Assembly: GCA_013822345.1 (NCBI GenBank)
Contig: PNKH01000034.1
Coordinates: forward strand, 1-64,000
Length of the DNA: 64,000 bases
Direction of reading: 5' to 3'
DNA from: Isosphaera sp.
GTDB taxonomy: Bacteria; Planctomycetota; Planctomycetia; Gemmatales; Gemmataceae
Shown here: positions 59,661-64,000 of the stretch, piece after piece
Layout of the letters: each line of letters opens with the position of its first letter
How positions within the stretch are numbered: position 1 is the first letter of the stretch
Program-made: the position numbers and the translations under genes
The notes under the pieces: model-generated
Told to the model about the DNA's origin: nothing
The model's input: only the letters and a program-made list of their open reading frames with translations
The model's database searches: none

Positions 59661-59675
59661 ACCCCGCCACGGGCG

Positions 59676-60839
59676 TCACCGCGCGACGCGGCGGACCACG
59701 GCGGCCGCGGCCCACAGCAGCACCAGCCCGCCGGCGACGGCCGCCGCCCCGAGCCACCACGGGGTGTGGGTGACGACCCGGTGGACCGGCGGGCGGGCGA
59801 CCGGGGACGGGTCCGCCGACGGCTCGAAGTACACCTCGTCCGTCCCCGGCCGCGGGGCGGACGCGTCCTCGAACTCGGTCAGCCACCGCTCGGCCGGAGG
59901 TCCGTCGCCGGGCAGGTCCCCGGCCCGGGCCAGGGCCGCCCGGTCCGGGTCGGCGACCGGCCCGGCCCACACCGTCTTCCCCGGCCAGGCCGCCGCCCCG
60001 TCCCCGAGCTTCCCCGCCACCCGCCCGTCCGACACCACGTACACCCGGAGCGTCCGCGGGACGGCCGCGGCCCGCCCGTCCCGCTGGTCGGCCGGCTCCC
60101 GGTACGGGAAGAACGGCCGGCCGGCCTCCACCTTGAACGACATCCGGACCGCCGCCGACTGGGCCCCGAGGCCGCGCGGCGGGCCGCCGGCGTCCCGCCC
60201 GGTCGCCCCGCGCGCGGGGTCGGCCCGGGGCCCCTCGGGCGGCGGGCCGGCGAGCTTGAACGCGGTCACCACCCACCCGGCCGCGGCGTACGGGCGGAGC
60301 CACGCGGTCAGCGCCGGCCGGGCCGTGTACCCGTTGGCGAGCAGCCACTTGAGCACCCCCCCGGCCGCGTCGTCCGGGTCCCGCCCCTTCTCGAACCCGA
60401 GGACGGCCGCGTCCAGGTCGCCGACCCGCTTCTGCTCCAGCACCACCGCCCCCGCCCCGCCCGGGGCGGCCGCCTCCCGGGCCGTCCTCGGGGCGAGGCC
60501 ACCGCACCCGAGGTTCAGCCCGACCTCGTGGCGGGTCAGCACCTTGGGGGCGGTCAGGTCCTGCAGGCTGTCGAACAGCCCCGGGTCGGCCGCCTCGACC
60601 TTCGGCTCGGCCGGGGTCGGGACCAGGAACCCGAAGTCGTAGGCGGTGCCGACGAACGTGGCCCGGCGGACGAAGTGCTCGGTCTTCGACCCCGCGTCCC
60701 AGACGACCAGGGCGGTCTCGTCCGCCACGTCCACCCGGTCGCCCGGGCGGAACGCCCCGGCGCACCCGCTCACGTCGGGCGGGGCGGCGGCGACGCCGGC
60801 CGCGAGGAGGACCGCGAGCACCGTGCCGAGGCGGGTCAT
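59676..60839 (-). CDS. Exported DUF2330-type membrane protein
   Basis: 387 residues with a signal (about 1-21) and a C-terminal transmembrane helix (about 360-382, LGAAAVAGGLVLLWAAAAVV) followed by Arg. DUF2330 features: early CAGAFRPGDRVDVADETALVVWD, YDFGFLVPTPAEPKVE, LLANGYTARPALTAWLRPYAA, GWVVTAFKL. The topology is exported domain plus C-terminal anchor. Function is unknown. ATG 60839 overlaps the stop of a possible small upstream gene. Confidence 0.85.
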   Translation of the reverse strand: MTRLGTVLAVLLAAGVAAAPPDVSGCAGAFRPGDRVDVADETALVVWDAGSKTEHFVRRATFVGTAYDFGFLVPTPAEPKVEAADPGLFDSLQDLTAPKVLTRHEVGLNLGCGGLAPRTAREAAAPGGAGAVVLEQKRVGDLDAAVLGFEKGRDPDDAAGGVLKWLLANGYTARPALTAWLRPYAAAGWVVTAFKLAGPPPEGPRADPARGATGRDAGGPPRGLGAQSAAVRMSFKVEAGRPFFPYREPADQRDGRAAAVPRTLRVYVVSDGRVAGKLGDGAAAWPGKTVWAGPVADPDRAALARAGDLPGDGPPAERWLTEFEDASAPRPGTDEVYFEPSADPSPVARPPVHRVVTHTPWWLGAAAVAGGLVLLWAAAAVVRRVAR

Positions 60840-61009
60840 CGGGGGGCCTCCGGTTCGGGGGCGCCGGCCGCCCGGGGCGGGGCGAGCGCCGGCTCGGCGT
60901 CGTCGTGGTCCCCGAGGTGGCACCCGTGGGCGAAGAGCGCCACGGCGACCAGCACCGGGAACAGCAGCCGGCCGCGAACCCGGCCCGGTCTAGCGCGACC
61001 AACGACCAA
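60836..61009 (-). CDS. Possible small lipoprotein-like peptide upstream of DUF2330 gene
   Basis: 57 codons from TTG 61009 to a TGA overlapping the DUF2330 start (ATGA). It has a basic start, a hydrophobic stretch (LLFPVLVAVALFAHGC) and a short His/Asp/Pro-rich tail, as in minimal lipoproteins. The coupling to the next gene supports it. The start is uncertain: it lies in a heptamer tandem repeat, and no ATG or good GTG is in frame. Low confidence. Confidence 0.35.
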   Translation of the reverse strand: MVVGRARPGRVRGRLLFPVLVAVALFAHGCHLGDHDDAEPALAPPRAAGAPEPEAPR

Positions 61010-61035
61010 TGACCAATGACCAATGACCAATGACC
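60997..61035. repeat. Heptamer tandem repeat GACCAAT
   Basis: Five tandem 7-bp units (first one GACCAAC) plus GACC, 57% AT in a roughly 70% GC region, between the esterase stop and the possible small gene. Seven bases times three gives a 7-residue period if translated. Confidence 0.9.
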
Positions 61036-61047
61036 GGTCGCGGACCA

Positions 61048-61962
61048 CTACTTCTTCCCCTTCAGGTGGGTGTCGAGGAACTTGAACACCGCCTCGGTCG
61101 CCTTGGCCATGTCCTTGTCGCCCCACCCGCCGTGCCCGGCCAGCGGGACCGTCACCAGCTCGGCCGTCGCCCCGGCGTCGGTCAGGGCCTTGTGCAGCAC
61201 CTCCGAGTGCTTGACCGGGACGATCAGGTCGAAGGTGCCGTGCAGCAGCAGGACCGGCGGGGCGGCCTTCGACACGTAGGCCAGCGGGGACGCCTTCTTG
61301 TACACCTCCGGGTCGGTCTTGGCCGCCTTGCCGAACACCGGCACCAGGTACGCGTCCTCGATCCCGGGGGTGCCGGCGTACAGGGCGAGGTCGGTCGGGC
61401 CGAAGAAGTCGACCACGCACTGCACCTGCCCGCTCTCCTTCAGGTGGTCGCCGACGTCGAACCCGGCGTCCTTGCCGGCCAGCCCGAGCAGCAGCGCCAG
61501 GTGCCCGCCGGCGGAGAACCCGGCGGCGGCGAACCGGTCCGGGTCGATCTTGTACGCCTTGGCGTTGGCCCGGAGGAACCGGACGGCCGCCCGGGCGTCC
61601 TCGGCCATGGCCGGGAACTTGTGCTTCGGGGCGAGCCGGTACGACACCGCGGCGGCGACGTACCCCTTCTCGGCGGCCAGCTCGATCCAGCTCGGCCCCG
61701 CCTTCCCGTCCTTGCCCCTGCGACCGGCGGTGAACTCGCCCCGGCCGCCGAGCGTCCACGCCCCGCCGTGGAGCATGACGACGCACGGGAACGGGCCGTC
61801 GCCGGGCGGGACCGCGATGTCGAGCTGGAGCTTGTCCCCGCCGACGGTGGCGTAGGTGACGTTCCGCTCGACGGCGACGGCCGGGGCAGGGTCGGCGGCC
61901 GGGAGGACGGCCGGGGCCAGGCACAGGGCGAGGACGCCGGCGGGACGAAGGAACCGGGACAT
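61048..61962 (-). CDS. Exported alpha/beta-hydrolase, esterase-type
   Basis: 304 residues with a signal peptide (about 1-23). The oxyanion motif LHGGAW (64-69) and the nucleophile elbow GFSAGG with Ser150 place it in the hormone-sensitive-lipase/BD-FAE group. Acid and base are probably Asp in GTFDLIVPV and His in LAGHGGWG. Substrates may be acetylated or feruloylated polysaccharides. A TACAAT box lies 27 nt upstream of ATG 61962. The DUF1501 gene is upstream on the same strand. Confidence 0.92.
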   Translation of the reverse strand: MSRFLRPAGVLALCLAPAVLPAADPAPAVAVERNVTYATVGGDKLQLDIAVPPGDGPFPCVVMLHGGAWTLGGRGEFTAGRRGKDGKAGPSWIELAAEKGYVAAAVSYRLAPKHKFPAMAEDARAAVRFLRANAKAYKIDPDRFAAAGFSAGGHLALLLGLAGKDAGFDVGDHLKESGQVQCVVDFFGPTDLALYAGTPGIEDAYLVPVFGKAAKTDPEVYKKASPLAYVSKAAPPVLLLHGTFDLIVPVKHSEVLHKALTDAGATAELVTVPLAGHGGWGDKDMAKATEAVFKFLDTHLKGKK

Positions 61963-61989
61963 CGGGGACTCCGGGACGGGGCCGGCGGT

Positions 61990-61995
61990 ATTGTA
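61990..61995 (-). promoter_or_regulatory. TACAAT, -10-like box upstream of the esterase gene
   Basis: CTACAAT on the minus strand ends 27 nt before ATG 61962, just after the DUF1501 stop. This suggests that the esterase gene has its own promoter. Confidence 0.4.
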
Positions 61996-62012
61996 GGCGA
62001 TCCGCGCCCCGC

Positions 62013-63443
62013 TCACGCGAGCGCGTTCTCGACCACCCGCCCGCCGACGTCGGTCAGCCGCTCGTCCCGGCCGGAGTGCCGGTACGTCAGCTTCTCGTGG
62101 TCCAGCCCCAGCAGGTGCAGGACCGTCGCGTGGAAGTCGTTCACCGACACCAGGTCGTCGACCGCGTTCAGCCCCCACGCGTCGGTCGCCCCGACCACCG
62201 CCCCGCCCTTCGCCCCGCCCCCGGCCAGCCACATCGTGTACCCCAACGGGTTGTGGTCCCGCCCCTTCCCGCCCTGACTGTTCGGCGTCCGCCCGAACTC
62301 GCTGCACCACACCACCAGCGTGTCCCTCAACAGCCCCCGCTGCTTCAGGTCCTTCAGCAGCGCCGCGACCGGCCGGTCGACGTGCCCGCACATCGTCTCG
62401 TGGTTCGCGTTCACGTCGTCGTGCGCGTCCCACTGCGTCACCAGCGGCCCGCCCCCGCTGTACACCGTCACGAACCGCACCCCGCGCTCCAACAGCCGCC
62501 GCGCCAGCAGCAGCCGGGTGCCGAAGTCGGCGGTCTTCGGGTCGTCGAGACCGTAGGCGGTCTTCGTCGCCGCCGTCTCCTTCGCCAGGTCGACCGCCTC
62601 CGGGGCGTGCCGCTGCATCCGGAACGCCAGCTCGTAGCTCGCCGCCCGGGCGTCGAGGTCGGCGTCCCCGGCCGGCGCGTTCAGGGCGTTCAGCTTGCCG
62701 ACCAGGTCGAACGCCCGGCGGTTCTGCTCCCCGGACACGTCGGCCGGCGGGCGGAGGTTCTGGATCGGGCTCGGCCCGGGGCGGAACCGCGTCCCCTGGT
62801 ACACCGGCGGGAGGAACCCGGCCGACCAGCACGGGGCCCCGCCCTCCGGCACGCCCTCCGGCTGGGTCATCACGCAGTACGCCGGCAGGTCGTCGCTCAC
62901 GCTCCCGAGGCCGTAGGTGACCCAGCTCCCGAGACTCGGGTGGCCCATCAGGGTCCGGCCGCTGTGCAGCTCGTACATCGCCGGGGCGTGGACGGTCGAC
63001 GCGCACCAGCACGACCGGAGGAAGCAGATGTCGTCGGCGCACCCCGCCAGGTGCGGCAGGAGGTCCGACAGCTCGACGCCGCTCTGCCCGTGCTTGGCGA
63101 ACTTGCGGGTACTCGGCAGGATGACTTCGTCGCCCTTGGTGAACTGGCTCTTCGGCCGGCCGGTCGACTCGGGGAGCGGCTTGCCGGCCCACTTCGCCAG
63201 GGCCGGCTTCGGGTCGAACAGGTCCATCTGGCTCGGCCCGCCGACCAGGAACAGGAACACCACCCGCTTCGCCTTCGCGGGGAAGTGCGGGTCCTTCGCC
63301 GCGAGCGGGTTACGGCCCGGCTTCGCGTCGGCCGCCCGGGCGTCCCGTGCCGCGAGCCAGTTCAGGGCGACGCCGCCGAGGCCGCCGCCGGCCCGGAACA
63401 GGAAGTCGCGGCGGGACCGGGCGGGGGTGAGGTGCGCACTCAT
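62013..63443 (-). CDS. DUF1501 protein with Tat signal
   Basis: 476 residues. The N-terminus has a twin-arginine signal ([20 protein letters not shown]). DUF1501 blocks follow: [74 protein letters not shown] and [17 protein letters not shown]. This is an alkaline-phosphatase/sulfatase-superfamily-like fold expanded in planctomycetes, usually paired with a DUF1553/cytochrome protein that is not present here. Its activity is unknown. ATG 63443 precedes MSAHLTPA. Confidence 0.95.
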   Translation of the reverse strand: MSAHLTPARSRRDFLFRAGGGLGGVALNWLAARDARAADAKPGRNPLAAKDPHFPAKAKRVVFLFLVGGPSQMDLFDPKPALAKWAGKPLPESTGRPKSQFTKGDEVILPSTRKFAKHGQSGVELSDLLPHLAGCADDICFLRSCWCASTVHAPAMYELHSGRTLMGHPSLGSWVTYGLGSVSDDLPAYCVMTQPEGVPEGGAPCWSAGFLPPVYQGTRFRPGPSPIQNLRPPADVSGEQNRRAFDLVGKLNALNAPAGDADLDARAASYELAFRMQRHAPEAVDLAKETAATKTAYGLDDPKTADFGTRLLLARRLLERGVRFVTVYSGGGPLVTQWDAHDDVNANHETMCGHVDRPVAALLKDLKQRGLLRDTLVVWCSEFGRTPNSQGGKGRDHNPLGYTMWLAGGGAKGGAVVGATDAWGLNAVDDLVSVNDFHATVLHLLGLDHEKLTYRHSGRDERLTDVGGRVVENALA

Positions 63444-63537
63444 GTTCCCGAGGTTACCGCCGCGCCCCGGGGGGTGCAAGAACGCGCCCCCCGTATGGTA
63501 TCCCCGGCCGACACGTCACCCCGACTCGGAGTCCGCC

Positions 63538-63933
63538 ATGTTCTGGGCAGTCCTGATGGCCCGCGTCCTGCTCGGCGGGATGTTCCTGCTGGCCGGGGTG
63601 AACGCCCTCCTGCCGACCCCGTTCTTCGACATCCCGCCGCCGCCGACGGACGCGGCCAAGGCCCACCTGAAGCTCCTCGCCGTCGACTCGCACTACCTGA
63701 AGGCGGTGAAGGTGCTGGAGGTGGCCGGCGGGCTGCTGGTGCTGTCCGGCCGGCTGGTCCCCCTGGGCCTCGTGATCCTGGCCCCGATCGCGGTGAACGT
63801 CCTGTTCCACGAGATCTTCCTGGTCGGCCAGGCCGGCCCGGGGCTGGCCCTGGTAGTGCTGTGCGTGGCCCTGATCTGGGCGTACCGGTCGCACTTCGCC
63901 GGGCTGTTCGCCTTCAAGCCGAGGATCGGGTAA
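63538..63933 (+). CDS. DoxX-like small membrane protein
   Basis: 131 residues with four hydrophobic helices (MFWAVLMARVLLGGMFLLAG, then LKAVKVLEVAGGLLVLSG, VPLGLVILAPIAVNVLFHE, GLALVVLCVALIWAY). The pattern ARVLLGGMFLLAGVNAL at the start and the conserved HEIFL match the DoxX/SURF4-like family. Function of these small integral proteins is not well defined. ATG 63538. Confidence 0.8.
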   Translation: MFWAVLMARVLLGGMFLLAGVNALLPTPFFDIPPPPTDAAKAHLKLLAVDSHYLKAVKVLEVAGGLLVLSGRLVPLGLVILAPIAVNVLFHEIFLVGQAGPGLALVVLCVALIWAYRSHFAGLFAFKPRIG

Positions 63934-63942
63934 CCTGGACCG

Positions 63943-64000
63943 CATGGCCGCCGCCGTCTTCCTCGCCGTCCTGGCCGCCCCGCCGGCCCCGATCGCGTCC
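63943..64000 (+). CDS. Start of a gene cut by the window edge
   Basis: Nineteen codons are visible from ATG 63943 (MAAAVFLAVLAAPPAPIAS), which read as a signal peptide. The rest is outside the window. It may be a spurious frame, as only the signal-like part can be seen. Confidence 0.4.

Noticed and set aside
60997-61035. Possible CRISPR array at the GACCAAT repeats
   Set aside because: The unit is 7 bp with no spacers and no cas genes in the window; it is a simple tandem repeat.
1-64000. tRNA, rRNA or riboswitch genes
   Set aside because: I found no cloverleaf with a T-arm GTTCRA motif in the gaps, no rRNA-like stretch, and no cobalamin, TPP or FMN riboswitch core near cbiM or thiO. A covariance-model search would be needed to be certain.

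Overview
The window is a roughly 70% GC chromosome segment, most likely from a Gemmataceae-type planctomycete. The indicators are two prepilin-type DUF1559 proteins, a DUF1501 protein, a PVC-type c-type cytochrome, a TIGR03067 protein, a Uma2-family protein, an ECF sigma-FecR pair, many lipoproteins and HEAT/WD40-type exported proteins, and very few core-gene operons. I see no rRNA, tRNA, CRISPR array, transposase, integrase or prophage. It reads as ordinary chromosome. No gap between genes exceeds about 240 bp.

Layout. 1-5 kb: end of an exported gene, an exported copper-storage-like protein, an AAA+ ATPase, ispG and two small membrane proteins. 5-8.7 kb: an OmpR-type response regulator, its histidine kinase and a lipoprotein. 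8.8-15 kb: an MCE/MlaD protein with a lipoprotein, a HEAT/propeller protein and a membrane glycosyltransferase. 14.9-18.6 kb: lipB-lipA-lipoyl-like domain-tmk-holB. 19.3-25.4 kb: a CHAD protein, two large membrane GTPases and thiO. 25.6-28.1 kb: a TIGR03067 protein and a MutS2 lacking Smr. 28.2-34.7 kb: a DUF1559/lipoprotein pair, CbiM, a PVC cytochrome and an SGNH hydrolase. 34.9-41 kb: an HCX5R phosphatase coupled to an LptF/G permease, a parvulin, rluD, a TPR-like protein and ftsY. 41.1-46 kb: PPi-type phosphofructokinase and an ECF sigma-FecR-DUF1559-lipoprotein unit. 46.1-56 kb: a cytochrome/copper monooxygenase with a redoxin, a large exported protein, and WD40, HEAT and DUF1570 proteins. 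56.2-64 kb: ubiX, Uma2, a HAD protein, exported proteins, an esterase, DUF1501 and a DoxX-like protein.

The most striking feature is not a gene. About 22 long, mostly perfect inverted repeats (arms 17-42 bp) and at least two solo half-units are spread through the window, about one per 3 kb, in roughly eleven sequence families. Every convergent gene junction wider than 20 bp carries one. One family (GCGGCCGTCCCGGCCGC core) sits mainly between co-directional genes. Where copies of a family differ, both arms of a copy usually carry matching changes. Some elements supply stop codons, and one has become the C-terminal 25 residues of a GTPase. This looks like a REP/BIME-like system in which a short unit is copied back on itself in inverted orientation.

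A second notable locus is lipB-lipA followed, with overlapping stop and start codons, by a 76-residue lipoyl-domain look-alike that has glycine where the lipoylated lysine should be. The adjacent LipB has arginine at the position of the catalytic lysine and phenylalanine at the position of a conserved active-site histidine.
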